Of a stretch of 64,000 nucleotides of DNA, positions 51,995 through 60,583 are shown piece after piece. The position numbers and the translations under genes were made by a program. The first letter of the stretch is position 1; each line of letters starts with the position of its first letter. The notes under the pieces were generated by a model, which was given only the letters and a program-made list of their open reading frames with translations, was not told where the DNA came from and did not search any database. This DNA is from [Leptolyngbya] sp. JSC-1 (GTDB lineage: Bacteria; Cyanobacteriota; Cyanobacteriia; Elainellales; Elainellaceae): assembly GCA_000733415.1 (NCBI GenBank), contig KL662191.1, positions 2,418,142 to 2,482,141 of the forward strand. Reading direction: 5' to 3'.

Positions 51995-52879
51995 ATGTTT
52001 GGAGTAAATCAACTAAAGACGACCGCACTCTTAGGGTTACTGAGTGGCTTAATTGTTTTAGTCAGCTATTACCTGATTGGCAACGAACAGGGATTAATTC
52101 TCGGTCTGATTTTTTCGGCCTTTACCTCGATCGGCTCCTGGTATTTTTCCGATCAAGCCGCCTTGACGGCCTATCGTGCCCAGCCATTAAGCCGTGAACA
52201 AGCGCCAGAGCTATTTGACATGATTGCTCGCCTCAGCCAACGGGCCGAAATCCCGATGCCCAAGGTATTCATTGTGCCGACCAAATCGCCCAACGCGTTT
52301 GCCACAGGTCGCGATCCAGACCATGCAGCCGTGGCCGTGACCGAAGGAATCATGGAGCTGCTTTCCCCTGAGGAACTAGAAGGCGTACTAGCGCATGAGC
52401 TGACCCATGTGAAAAACCGCGATACTCTAACCCAGGCCGTGGCAGGTACGTTAGCGGGTGCGATTACATTTCTGGGCCGGATTCTCAGTTTCGGAGCATT
52501 GTACGGACCCGTTACCTATGATAACCGCCGTAATCCCAATCCGTTCGGACTGTTGTTCCTGATTATTTTGGCACCGCTTTCGGCAGGTTTGCTTCAGCTC
52601 GCCATTTCTCGTACTCGTGAATATGCGGCAGATCAAGGCTCGGCTGAGATTACCGGCAATCCGTTGGCTCTTGTGAATGCCTTGCGTAAGCTAGAGCAAG
52701 TTGGGCGACAAATCCCGATGAATGGTAACCCGGCTTTTTCACCGCTGCTGATCATCAACCCCATGTCGCTGGAAGGACTACAAACCCTGTTTCTGACTCA
52801 CCCTCGCACTGAAGATCGGATTCAGCGGCTAATGGAACTGGCTCAACAGCAGCAGACAGCCACGACTGCCGTTGCTTAA
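51995..52879 (+). CDS. htpX: HtpX-like M48 zinc metalloprotease
   Basis: HtpX is a membrane-bound quality-control metalloprotease. The 294-aa product has two N-terminal membrane helices (about 10-50), the zinc motif HELTH (134-138), hydrophobic segments at about 150-170 and 180-205, and the distal Glu in REYAADQGSAEITGNP. Length and order match HtpX. The start is ATG 51995, with GGAG seven bases upstream in a tandem repeat. Confidence 0.95.
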   Translation: MFGVNQLKTTALLGLLSGLIVLVSYYLIGNEQGLILGLIFSAFTSIGSWYFSDQAALTAYRAQPLSREQAPELFDMIARLSQRAEIPMPKVFIVPTKSPNAFATGRDPDHAAVAVTEGIMELLSPEELEGVLAHELTHVKNRDTLTQAVAGTLAGAITFLGRILSFGALYGPVTYDNRRNPNPFGLLFLIILAPLSAGLLQLAISRTREYAADQGSAEITGNPLALVNALRKLEQVGRQIPMNGNPAFSPLLIINPMSLEGLQTLFLTHPRTEDRIQRLMELAQQQQTATTAVA

Positions 52880-52903
52880 TCTAATGCTTAACTTCAATGC
52901 AGT

Positions 52904-53529
52904 TTGAATACACTTCGGTCTGCCATTCTGTTGCCATATTATTGGAGGAGTAGTTCTAAACCGACGACAGATGGCAGATCAACCTCTGTTTTCCTCAAGC
53001 AGGAATGGCAAGATATCACAGTTGAGTATGGCTTGAAGAAGTGGGTGATTTCGAGTTTGCCATGCCGAAGCATGCAATTAGTGTGGCTTTTCTTCCTCAC
53101 GATCGCGTTACTTGGTCAGTGGACGGAACCATGCAGACTACAGCACTTCCAGCCGGGAGTGCTTTTTTGTATGGCGATCGGAAATTTGTTTGGCATTATC
53201 GGGAGAAGGCTAGTGAGTACATTACGATTTACCTGGAACCCAAGTATTTGCAGCAAATTGCAATTGAGCATGACCTAGGGACAGAAATCAAGCTGGTTCA
53301 TCGAGTGATTTTTCCAGATCCAACCATTACCCAGATTGCTCACTTGCTCAAAGGGGAACTGCTGAATCATGGGCTGGCCGGAACATTGTTTGCCGAGTCG
53401 TTGAAAAATCTGCTGGCGGTTCATCTGTTGCGCCATTACTGCGAATCGCAACCCTGGCAAAAGAAACTGCTATTTCCTAGCAACTCGCTCAATCCCATAA
53501 AGCCTGAGGGGGTGAGGGGTAGGGGGTGA
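52904..53529 (+). pseudogene. relic of an AraC-family regulator (no DNA-binding domain)
   Basis: One frame gives LPYYWRSSSKPTTDGRSTSV and KQEWQDITVEYG. A shift near 53035-53045 leads to DFEFAMPKHAISVAFLPHDR, then YGDRKFVWHYREKASEYITI and a helical stretch to AVHLLRHYC. This is the N-terminal sensor part of a cyanobacterial AraC regulator. The helix-turn-helix is gone; after about 53480 the frame enters a G-rich tandem repeat and stops. Both a frameshift and a 3' truncation point to a dead gene. Confidence 0.75.
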
Positions 53530-53552
53530 GGGGTAGGGGGTGAGGGGGTGTA
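53511..53552. repeat. 14-bp G-rich tandem repeat
   Basis: GGTGAGGGGTAGGG occurs twice (53511 and 53525) and a third copy is altered. It lies where the AraC relic loses its C-terminal domain. Confidence 0.85.
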
Positions 53553-53591
53553 GTGCGGATGGGAATATTGGCTGCAAACTGTGCCAACTGG

Positions 53592-54386
53592 CTATGACAG
53601 TGTGATTATGTCTGCCTCAAACTGGGAGAGAAACGATAGCGGATTGCTTTTGTCTGCCGCAAAGTCCAAAATGCCTTGATCGCGGTGTTCGTAAAGTAAA
53701 TTCCTTTCTGCATTAAACAGAAAGGTGGCTCCTCGCTGAGTCAAGTAAGCCGGATCAGGCACATAGGTTTTCCAATGGCTCAGCACTTCTGCCATATTCC
53801 GCAGCCGTAGGGTAGCTAACTCAAATGGGCGCTGAAACCCACTGCCGCCAGCCCAGCGGAAAAACGAACCCTTCAAGGGAGGCAGCGGCGGTGCTTGGAC
53901 GATTTCCTCATCGGCAATTAACTGAGGTGCTTGACGATCGCCCCGATAGCCGCGAATCACTTCTCGCAGAGTGCCAGGGCTACCAATGCCAGCGCACATC
54001 AGCATCAAATTCAGCCAAGCATTTTGACCCTTCGAGAGAATTGGAAGTTGAAAGGACAAGCCTGGATATAGGTTGAGCTGTTGATGCAGCTCTGCGGTTG
54101 GATCAACGAACAGACAATCTGCCGGAAACCCGGTGTAGGTGCAAAATTGTTCTCCTGAAGCACGGTCGCCAATCCCAATCGCCCGAACCGCTATTCCAGC
54201 CCTATACAGCCGCTCAGCTTCTCGTTGCAGCCACCAGGCATATTCTAAATTGTCAAAGTCGCCCAATTGGGACCACAGTAGCATTAGTTGGCGAGGAGCC
54301 GTTTCACAGCCGCTCAGAATTGGGACAGTGGCTCCATCACTGATGCGTTGGCGCTGAGTTTGACTAAGCAGAGTGTATATCGTCAT
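53592..54386 (-). CDS. peroxiredoxin-like family protein (AhpC/TSA-like)
   Basis: This 264-aa protein resembles the peroxiredoxin-like (PRX-like2, AhpC/TSA) proteins of cyanobacteria: an N-terminal part with LSGCETAPRQLMLLWSQLGD, then GIAVRAIGIGDRASGEQFCTYTGF and DCLFVDPTAELHQQL, and a C-terminal YLTQRGATFLFNAERNLLYEH. The thioredoxin fold is probable, but the usual CxxC or peroxidatic motif TxxC is not evident; the Cys in SGCET may be the functional one. It lies divergently from the membrane-protein/TetR pair. Confidence 0.75.
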   Translation of the reverse strand: MTIYTLLSQTQRQRISDGATVPILSGCETAPRQLMLLWSQLGDFDNLEYAWWLQREAERLYRAGIAVRAIGIGDRASGEQFCTYTGFPADCLFVDPTAELHQQLNLYPGLSFQLPILSKGQNAWLNLMLMCAGIGSPGTLREVIRGYRGDRQAPQLIADEEIVQAPPLPPLKGSFFRWAGGSGFQRPFELATLRLRNMAEVLSHWKTYVPDPAYLTQRGATFLFNAERNLLYEHRDQGILDFAADKSNPLSFLSQFEADIITLS

Positions 54387-54526
54387 TGCATTCCAGAAGG
54401 TCTTGTCACTTCATCGCTATGTTCTCCCACTCATACCACCCCGATCAAGCCACTCGAAGCCAAGATAGCGCGATCCCACAATCTCCTCTAGCGCCTCAAG
54501 CAGAGACTACTGCTGTTTTTGAAAAA

Positions 54527-54547
54527 CATACTATACTGTATGGTATG
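54527..54547. promoter_or_regulatory. 21-bp dyad, candidate TetR operator
   Basis: CATAC-TATACTGTATG-GTATG is symmetric except for two changed pairs and the centre. It lies 36 bp upstream of the membrane-protein gene, between it and the divergent peroxiredoxin-like gene. A TetR gene is the second gene of the downstream operon, so autoregulation is likely. Confidence 0.6.
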
Positions 54548-54582
54548 CCAACTTCATTTCAGCGCAATCAAGGAGAAAATAA

Positions 54583-54957
54583 ATGAACGGGTTTCTTCTA
54601 GCCGCTGCTGTTATGTCCCTCATCACTTTTTTGGCTCACCTGTTTTTGGGAGGACATGACATTGTCAATCCACTGCTCAAAGCTCCAGATCTTCAAGATG
54701 TCCCGAAATTCACAACCTATTACAGCTGGCATATTGTGACGCTTCTATTGCTCGCCATGACCTGTGCATATGCCTATGTTGCTTTCGTGCAATCTAACAT
54801 TCCACTGACAGTGATGCTTACCAGCATGGCTGCTGCCTGTGCGCTCCTTAGCATTGGATTGATTGTGACGCGCCAATTGCAACCGCTTGATTATCCCCAG
54901 TGGGCCTTCTTCATTCCCATTGCTTTGTTTGGAGTGCTAGGGTTGACCTCCGCATGA
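54583..54957 (+). CDS. small four-helix membrane protein
   Basis: The 124-aa product has four hydrophobic segments (about 4-24, 48-68, 75-93, 103-122). No catalytic motif is visible; TYYSWHIVTLLLLAMTCAYA is the most conserved-looking stretch. The family is unknown to me. The gene starts at ATG 54583 with AAGGAG about ten bp upstream and overlaps the start of the TetR gene by ATGA, so the two are cotranscribed. The TetR probably controls it. Confidence 0.8.
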   Translation: MNGFLLAAAVMSLITFLAHLFLGGHDIVNPLLKAPDLQDVPKFTTYYSWHIVTLLLLAMTCAYAYVAFVQSNIPLTVMLTSMAAACALLSIGLIVTRQLQPLDYPQWAFFIPIALFGVLGLTSA

Positions 54958-55505
54958 AAACAGGAGAACGATTAACTCGCGATGCTTGGTTCGAGATCGG
55001 TTTGCAGCTTCTAGCTACCGAGGGGGAGAAAGCGCTAACCATTGATCGCCTTTGTCAAACTGCCGATCGAACCAAAGGCTCTTTCTATCACCACTTCAAA
55101 AGCCATGATGAGTTTGTAACGGCTCTGCTTGCGTACTGGCAATTCGAGTGCACCAACCGCATCATTGTAAAAGTTGAGCAACTTGAAGATCTCAGCGATC
55201 GCCGGCGGGAGTTAGATCGCCTCGCGGCAAGCGTAGACAGTCGGCTCGAACGGGCAATTCGCAGATGGTCAGGTGTGGATGAACGAGTGCAGTTCATGCT
55301 GAAGCAGGTGGATGAGCAAAGAATCCAGTACCTAGCGAAATTAATTCGTGAGCTTGGACAACCTACAGAGGAAATGGCTTATGAACTAGCCGTGATTGAA
55401 TATGCGGCTTTTGTAGGGCTTCAGCAGCTATTTCCAGAGGCTGAATCGCAGTGGATAGAACGACTTATTCATCGGGTTACTCAACTGATTTCCTCAGGCA
55501 AATAG
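54954..55505 (+). CDS. TetR-family transcriptional regulator
   Basis: This 183-aa TetR regulator begins MKTGERLTRDAWFEIGLQLL. The helix-turn-helix lies at about residues 25-48 (LTIDRLCQTADRTKGSFYHH), followed by the usual FKSHDEFV. The C-terminal ligand domain is variable. The ATG overlaps the stop of the membrane-protein gene (ATGA). A 21-bp dyad upstream of that gene is the likely binding site. The ligand is unknown. Confidence 0.9.
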   Translation: MKTGERLTRDAWFEIGLQLLATEGEKALTIDRLCQTADRTKGSFYHHFKSHDEFVTALLAYWQFECTNRIIVKVEQLEDLSDRRRELDRLAASVDSRLERAIRRWSGVDERVQFMLKQVDEQRIQYLAKLIRELGQPTEEMAYELAVIEYAAFVGLQQLFPEAESQWIERLIHRVTQLISSGK

Positions 55506-55580
55506 ACTGTTAACCCGGCGCAGTGAACGCAATACCGGTTCTTTATTTACGGCAAAGCCTATAACCATGGGAATCAGCAG

Positions 55581-56216
55581 CTATTCCAGTGGCTCCACCT
55601 GCTTCGCAACATTGCGGTGTTCTAGCCAATAGGTCAAGCCAAACCAGCCGATCAGCAATGCCAGCACCACAAAGGCCGACTGAGCTACCCAGGCCACGAG
55701 TTGTTCTAATGGCACGAGCTGACCGGCAAAATAAGCGGCACTCACCGTCGCTGAGGCCCAAAGGCCAGCCCCTAAGAGGTTACAGAGCAAAAAGTTGAAA
55801 TAGGGCATGCGGACTGTACCGGCCAGAGGGCCAGCAAAGATACGCAGCAAGGCTACAAACCGCCCTAGGATCACCGCTTTGGGCGCATTCTCGGCAAACC
55901 GATCGCGCACATCGATCAATTGCTCTTCTTTGAAGCGAAACAACCGACTAATCCGCGTCAGCAGTGGCCAACCGCCGTAGTAACCAATCCAGTAGCCAAA
56001 GTTGTCACCAATTACAGCTCCGGCCATGGCGCTAGCCAGCACCCATTTGTAATCTAGCTCGCCACTACCGGCCAAAAACCCGGCTGTTAGGGTAATGGTT
56101 TCACCTGGAATGGGGATGCCTGTATTCTCCAGCAAGATCCCGCCAAATACTGCCCAGTAGCCGTATTGATGTGCAATCTCCTGGATTAGTTCAAGGGATA
56201 TCAGCTCAAGAGACAT
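55581..56216 (-). CDS. DedA family membrane protein
   Basis: DedA proteins are flippase-type membrane proteins linked to undecaprenyl phosphate or lipid recycling. The 211-aa product shows the family pattern: YWAVFGGILLENTGIPIPGE, ASAMAGAVIGDNFGYWIGYY, VILGRFVALLRIFAGPLAGT and several C-terminal helices. The start is ATG 56216; it stands alone with the opposite-strand tetR gene ending 75 bp before its stop. Confidence 0.9.
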   Translation of the reverse strand: MSLELISLELIQEIAHQYGYWAVFGGILLENTGIPIPGETITLTAGFLAGSGELDYKWVLASAMAGAVIGDNFGYWIGYYGGWPLLTRISRLFRFKEEQLIDVRDRFAENAPKAVILGRFVALLRIFAGPLAGTVRMPYFNFLLCNLLGAGLWASATVSAAYFAGQLVPLEQLVAWVAQSAFVVLALLIGWFGLTYWLEHRNVAKQVEPLE

Positions 56217-56415
56217 GCAATACAGCCTTTACAAAGTTTTGTGACAATTACTCATAATCTTGACGCAACTGTAGCAAATGTGTCAATGCGCCAAAAGAGA
56301 GCTTTTTAGGTAGACTGCACGATTTTCCTGGCGATGTACCCCGTTATTCTCAGTAATTTTTCTATTTGCAGATTGTTGATTTGATTAAACGCAACCCTTT
56401 GACAAAGAATGATGA

Positions 56416-56970
56416 CTAAGCATTGCCTAGCGTAGGAATCGAGTTAGCTCCTAAGCGCGGGAAGCTCGGTAAATCAAGCTGATTGCTTTGCCGATTGCGC
56501 ACCGCTAACCGATAGCTGACACTCTTCAACTCGGCATGAAGCTGGCGATTTTCGCGCTGAATCATTGCCACCTTTTCGCGCACGGTCTGCATCCGCTGCT
56601 CAAACTTTTCGTGATAGACGCGGGGCAGTTCCTGCACGACCTGCTCCAGCATCTTGGCCCGTTCGGTTAGCTCCAGCATCGACTGCCGCATCTGCTGCAT
56701 TTCCAGATCGCGTTCGGCAATCTGATCTTGATAAAACGTTACCTGCTCTTCCACGCCCTGAAGCTGGTCGCGCAACATCCGCAGCTCGGCCTGCTGACGT
56801 TCTGAAAGTTCCACAGAGGGGGCACTGCTGGCATTGCCTTTGACGAGACGAAACAGCTCCTGCGACAATTGTTGAACGAGCTGGTCGCGCATATTCAGCT
56901 CTTCGCGCAGATGGGCCACTTCGGCTTGCAGTTCGGGGAGGGTAGAAGGACGATCGGTTGGGGTTGTCAC
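56416..56970 (-). CDS. coiled-coil protein (Npun_F5560-like)
   Basis: The 184-aa product is largely a coiled coil (about residues 15-160), with ELQAEVAHLREELNMRDQLV and MLRDQLQGVEEQVTFYQDQ. The conserved QQLSQELFRLVKGN lies within it. No enzyme motif. It resembles a cyanobacterial coiled-coil family, which I recall as Npun_F5560-like; that name is from memory. I place the start at GTG 56970, because it overlaps the TGA of the upstream flavoprotein gene (GTGA); the 57 codons before would lie inside that gene in another frame. Confidence 0.75.
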   Translation of the reverse strand: MTTPTDRPSTLPELQAEVAHLREELNMRDQLVQQLSQELFRLVKGNASSAPSVELSERQQAELRMLRDQLQGVEEQVTFYQDQIAERDLEMQQMRQSMLELTERAKMLEQVVQELPRVYHEKFEQRMQTVREKVAMIQRENRQLHAELKSVSYRLAVRNRQSNQLDLPSFPRLGANSIPTLGNA

Positions 56971-57965
56971 GGTACTGCTCCAATCAGGTTTTCTTGCCAA
57001 CGGCGAGGGGCAGAGGCCCGTCGAATGTCTCGCCAAATTGCTGTAGCAGCTAATGTACCATCTGCAACCGCAATTGACACCTGATTCAACCCTTCTTTTA
57101 GATCGCCAATGGCAAAAAGGCGCGGGTGCGAGGTACGGCACATGCTATCCGTCACCAGATTGCCACCTTTCCACTCCAAGTCAAGCCCTTGTAAATATTC
57201 GTTATAGTAATGCGACCCCATCGCCACTAAGCCGGTCTCTAGGTCCACCTGGGAGCCATCGGTTAGCTGTACGCCGGTCATTTCATGGTCGTGGCCCAAG
57301 AATTGCTTAATTGGCGTTTCGACGAGAGGATAGCCATGCTCGCGCAGCTTTTGCCGCATTTCTGGCCCCACTTCCACCTGACCATTGGTGAAAACCGTGA
57401 TGTAGGGCGTAAACCAGTTGAGCACAAAGGCGGTGTTGATCGCTCCCTCTGAGCCAACGAACAGACCGCAGCGCTTGTCTGCAATTTCGTAGCCATCGCA
57501 GATCAGGCAAACATGCAGGTTGTACCCGGCATAGTCATAGACATTCTGCATGTCCTCTAGCTGAGGCAGACGGTCGATAATGCCGCTGGCGGCGATCACA
57601 TACTTGGAACGAAACACGGGATAGAGGCTCTCCTGCCGACCCACTTTTACCTTGACGGCAAAGGTTTCTCCTTCGTCGCGCACTTCTTCCACAAAGCCGC
57701 GCAGGTAGTCAGCTCCCAGTTCCAGGATGTGATTCTGCCCTTGCTTGAGTAGATCTCGCCCCGGCGTATCGGGAGGCAATCCCAAGTAATTGCGCAAATC
57801 CTGCATCCAGAAAGACCGGCCCCGACCTTTTTCAATTACCAGGCAAGAGAGTCGATAGCGTTGCAGATAAATCGCGGCAGATAGCCCCCCAGCCCCTCCA
57901 CCTACGATAATCACGTCATAGACATGGTCCAGGCGTTGATCCAGGTTTTGTTTTGAAAGTTTCAT
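56967..57965 (-). CDS. thioredoxin-reductase-like NAD(P)/FAD oxidoreductase
   Basis: This 332-aa flavoprotein has the FAD motif IIVGGGAGGLSAA (19-31), a redox-active disulfide C-L-I-C (Cys153, Cys156: HVCLICDGYE), and the C-terminal FAD motif LFAIGDLKEGLNQV. The NAD(P)-binding half is degenerate; SEGAINTAFVL replaces the usual GGGDSA-type motif. The disulfide CLIC fits the CxxC of thioredoxin reductases and the related deeply rooted flavin oxidoreductases of cyanobacteria (DTR/DDOR). Electron donor and partner are unknown. The coiled-coil gene overlaps its stop. Confidence 0.88.
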   Translation of the reverse strand: MKLSKQNLDQRLDHVYDVIIVGGGAGGLSAAIYLQRYRLSCLVIEKGRGRSFWMQDLRNYLGLPPDTPGRDLLKQGQNHILELGADYLRGFVEEVRDEGETFAVKVKVGRQESLYPVFRSKYVIAASGIIDRLPQLEDMQNVYDYAGYNLHVCLICDGYEIADKRCGLFVGSEGAINTAFVLNWFTPYITVFTNGQVEVGPEMRQKLREHGYPLVETPIKQFLGHDHEMTGVQLTDGSQVDLETGLVAMGSHYYNEYLQGLDLEWKGGNLVTDSMCRTSHPRLFAIGDLKEGLNQVSIAVADGTLAATAIWRDIRRASAPRRWQENLIGAVP

Positions 57966-58090
57966 AGCCAGGAAGTTGAATCACTCAGGGTCTCTGTCTC
58001 TATCATTATGAGGCTGTTACCTGAATCTAGGCTGGAATTGCCGGAGTTTAAGCTGAAATCTCCAGATATCAGAAATAGATTGAACACGCT

Positions 58091-58384
58091 ATGACCTTTG
58101 ACCAGGCTGAGTTCAAGATCCGCTGTGAATGGGGCGAGCGGGGATTGCGCCAGCTAGCGCCAATCAGTCAAGCAGTGGTGATCGTGGATGTCCTATCGTT
58201 TTCGACCTGTGTGGAGATTGCTACGAGCTGCGGCGCGACCGTATTCCCTTACCGCTGGAAAGATGAAACGTTCTGGCAAAGAATTAATCGCTAGAGGGTT
58301 TGCCCAGGATGTTGAGCTAGCGGCTGAGCTGAATGTCAGCGACTGTGTACCCGTTCTAACCAATGCAGCCTACTACATTAAAAA
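58091..58384 (+). pseudogene. comB: 2-phosphosulfolactate phosphatase (ComB) gene with large internal deletion
   Basis: The first frame (from ATG 58091) gives the N-terminus of the ComB family: CEWGERGLRQLAPISQAVVI and VDVLSFSTCVEIATSCGATV, then FPYRWKDE. At about 58270 the frame shifts, and the second frame gives the family C-terminus, SGKELIARGFAQDVELAAEL and NVSDCVP. About 140 residues of the enzyme core are missing between. A hairpin repeat follows directly (58385-58438). ComB hydrolyses phosphosulfolactate; the relic cannot. Confidence 0.8.
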
Positions 58385-58438
58385 CCAAAGTCCCCCACAC
58401 TATAGCCCTAACGGGCATACCAGAATGGGGGATTTAGG
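58385..58438. repeat. imperfect palindromic repeat after the comB relic
   Basis: The arms CCAAAGTCCCCCA and TGGGGGATTTAGG pair at 11 of 13 positions, with a nested GCCC-TAAC-GGGC hairpin. It looks like a dispersed palindrome. It also lies 27 bp from the rpsF stop codon and could end transcription. Confidence 0.65.
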
Positions 58439-58464
58439 GAGCCGGCCAGTCTGATCAACGCCGA

Positions 58465-58782
58465 TTATTCTTCGTCGCGGGCGTCGTTAGTCGCTGGAAT
58501 CTCTGGCTTAATGGTCAGGTAGCGAATCACCTCATCACTCAGGCGCATCGCTCGCTCTAAGGCTGCAACTGCCGTCCCAGGGGCACTGTAGTTCATTTGC
58601 ACATACACCCCTTCCCGGTGCCTCTGAATCTCGTAAGCCAACCGGCGCTTCCCGCGATGTTGGGTATCCAGGTCTTGAGCACCTTGATCGCGCAACAGGC
58701 CCTGATATTTTTCGATCGCCTGATCGGTTAATTCGTCGCCCAGATCAGGGCGCAGGATGTACATCGTTTCGTACTGAGGCAT
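58465..58782 (-). CDS. rpsF: 30S ribosomal protein S6
   Basis: bS6 binds 16S rRNA next to bS18. The 105-aa product matches bS6: MPQYETMYILRPDLGDELTD, RGKRRLAYEIQRHREGVYVQ and AMRLSDEVIRYLTIK, with an acidic C-terminus. It is a single gene, common in cyanobacteria. ATG 58782. Confidence 0.97.
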   Translation of the reverse strand: MPQYETMYILRPDLGDELTDQAIEKYQGLLRDQGAQDLDTQHRGKRRLAYEIQRHREGVYVQMNYSAPGTAVAALERAMRLSDEVIRYLTIKPEIPATNDARDEE

Positions 58783-59000
58783 GACAAAGCTCTCCTTATG
58801 GACATTCGGCCTCTGAAGTGCAATCCTCTTTCTGAATGGCTCACAAAAAGCATAGAGAATGAGAGAGTTGTCTCACCCACCCCCTTCGGTTCATCAACAT
58901 CACCAATGACCAATGTCACCAATGATTTAGTTTGCCAGTAGGGAGGTTGCAATTAGAGGCAAGGAATTACAATCATATACCAAGTCAAGCTCAATCAACT

Positions 59001-59795
59001 ATGGCGCAGCGCTTTGTCCGCATCCAAACTTCATCAGGCCAGCTTCATTACGGCTTGCTCCAGCTCGACCGTTGTGTGCAGATTTTAGACGCTCCCCCGT
59101 GGCTACAGGGGCAGCCCACTGAGCAGGAACTGTTGGCCGATGAATATCAGCTTCTAGCCCCCTGTGCGCCTTCTAAGGTTGTGGCCGTCGGGAAAAACTA
59201 CATGAAACATGCTGCCGAAATGGGTGGCGAAGTGCCGAAGGAACCCCTGCTGTTTATTAAACCCTCCACAGCAGTGACTGCTCCAAATGCGCCGATCTAT
59301 TATCCGTCTCAATCCCAGCGGGTAGACTACGAAGGAGAATTGGCTTTGGTGATTGGCGAACGCTGTGTAGACTGTACGCCTGAGCAAGCCCGCACCAAAA
59401 TTTGGGGCTACACAATTGCCAATGACGTCACTGCCCGCGATTTGCAAAAGCAGGATGGTCAATGGACCCGCGCTAAAGGATTCGATTCGTTTTGTCCGCT
59501 AGGACCGTGGGTGGTCCGAGAAGTGGGGATAGGGGCAACCCTCCAGACCTTTCTCAATGACGACCCAACTCCAGTCCAGTCCGCCCCGATTAGCGATATG
59601 GTGTTCTCGCCCGACTCTTTGGTTTCCTACATCAGTCAGGTGATGACGCTGTTGCCTGGAGATGTGGTGCTGACCGGTACACCCGAAGGCGTGGGTGCCC
59701 TGAAAATTGGCGATCGGGTGCGAGTTGAGATTGAGGGGATTGGCTCACTAGAAAACACGGTAACTGCCAGACCTACGCTTAGCCCAACCATTTGA
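59001..59795 (+). CDS. fumarylacetoacetate hydrolase family protein
   Basis: This 264-aa protein of the FAH superfamily has the metal ligands in VDYEGELALVIG and ANDVTARDLQ, and GKNYMKHAAEMG and LTGTPEGVGAL near the start and end. Members act on 2-oxo-acid type substrates (for example oxaloacetate decarboxylase or isomerase-type reactions); the exact reaction is unknown. I start at ATG 59001, since the frame upstream (from 58932) lacks family resemblance. Confidence 0.92.
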   Translation: MAQRFVRIQTSSGQLHYGLLQLDRCVQILDAPPWLQGQPTEQELLADEYQLLAPCAPSKVVAVGKNYMKHAAEMGGEVPKEPLLFIKPSTAVTAPNAPIYYPSQSQRVDYEGELALVIGERCVDCTPEQARTKIWGYTIANDVTARDLQKQDGQWTRAKGFDSFCPLGPWVVREVGIGATLQTFLNDDPTPVQSAPISDMVFSPDSLVSYISQVMTLLPGDVVLTGTPEGVGALKIGDRVRVEIEGIGSLENTVTARPTLSPTI

Positions 59796-59855
59796 TACTC
59801 GCCATTGGCTGGTAGGGGGTAAGACGGGGGCCACCCTACCACATGGACCTGACCT

Positions 59856-60332
59856 CTAGCGGACCTGCATGTAAACCGCATCAGAAATGGTGGGAATTTC
59901 GGCGTAGCGCCCTAGGGCAGACTGCACCACGGCGTAAACCACAGCAGCGACCGTCCCCAGAAAGATGACATTAAATAGCGTCTCTAGAATCAGACCGCCC
60001 TGCAGGACTGGTTGCAAAATGAAGCTCATCACCAAACTGCACAAGCTCAGCACAATCCCCAGCAAGATCGCCTGTAGGGTATTAAAACGAACGAAATGAC
60101 TGATGTTGTCGTTCCGCACGACCAGCATAAACAGCAGGATAAAAATAATGAAGGCGGCAAAGGGAAAATTATAGAGCGCCATCAGCGGCTGAAACGGAAT
60201 TAAGATGGGCAACAGAGCCGGAAACTGTTGAAAAAAAGGAGCGGCAAACCTCAGCCCATCCAGTAGGGGAAGGAGATATACAAGGCAGGCAAACAGTCGG
60301 TCTTGGGGGGTAGTAGAACCACGCCAGGTCAT
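59856..60332 (-). CDS. Tic20 family protein
   Basis: This 158-aa membrane protein has four helices and the Tic20 family pattern: RLFACLVYLLPLLDGLRFAA, then FPFAAFIIFILLFMLVVRN and ISHFVRFNTLQAILLGI. Plant Tic20 forms part of the chloroplast inner import channel; the cyanobacterial role is not known. The start is ATG 60332. Confidence 0.93.
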   Translation of the reverse strand: MTWRGSTTPQDRLFACLVYLLPLLDGLRFAAPFFQQFPALLPILIPFQPLMALYNFPFAAFIIFILLFMLVVRNDNISHFVRFNTLQAILLGIVLSLCSLVMSFILQPVLQGGLILETLFNVIFLGTVAAVVYAVVQSALGRYAEIPTISDAVYMQVR

Positions 60333-60583
60333 TTTGTGCTCTCCAGAATGAAGTGTCTGTCTTCCAGGGTTTCAATAAGCCTAGGATAACGTAATCCTTA
60401 AACGCTGATCGGCCTGGAATTGTTGATGCACAGCTAAATTAATTTCTACAGGAATTCAATGTTCTATCCATAAAACCCTGGCGCAGCTCATGCCACTGTT
60501 GAGGCTGCTTTGCATTCCTGCTGCTTGGCTGATCGGGTCTGAGATGGCTGGTTCTGGATAACCTTGTATAGCTCTGGTTTAGG

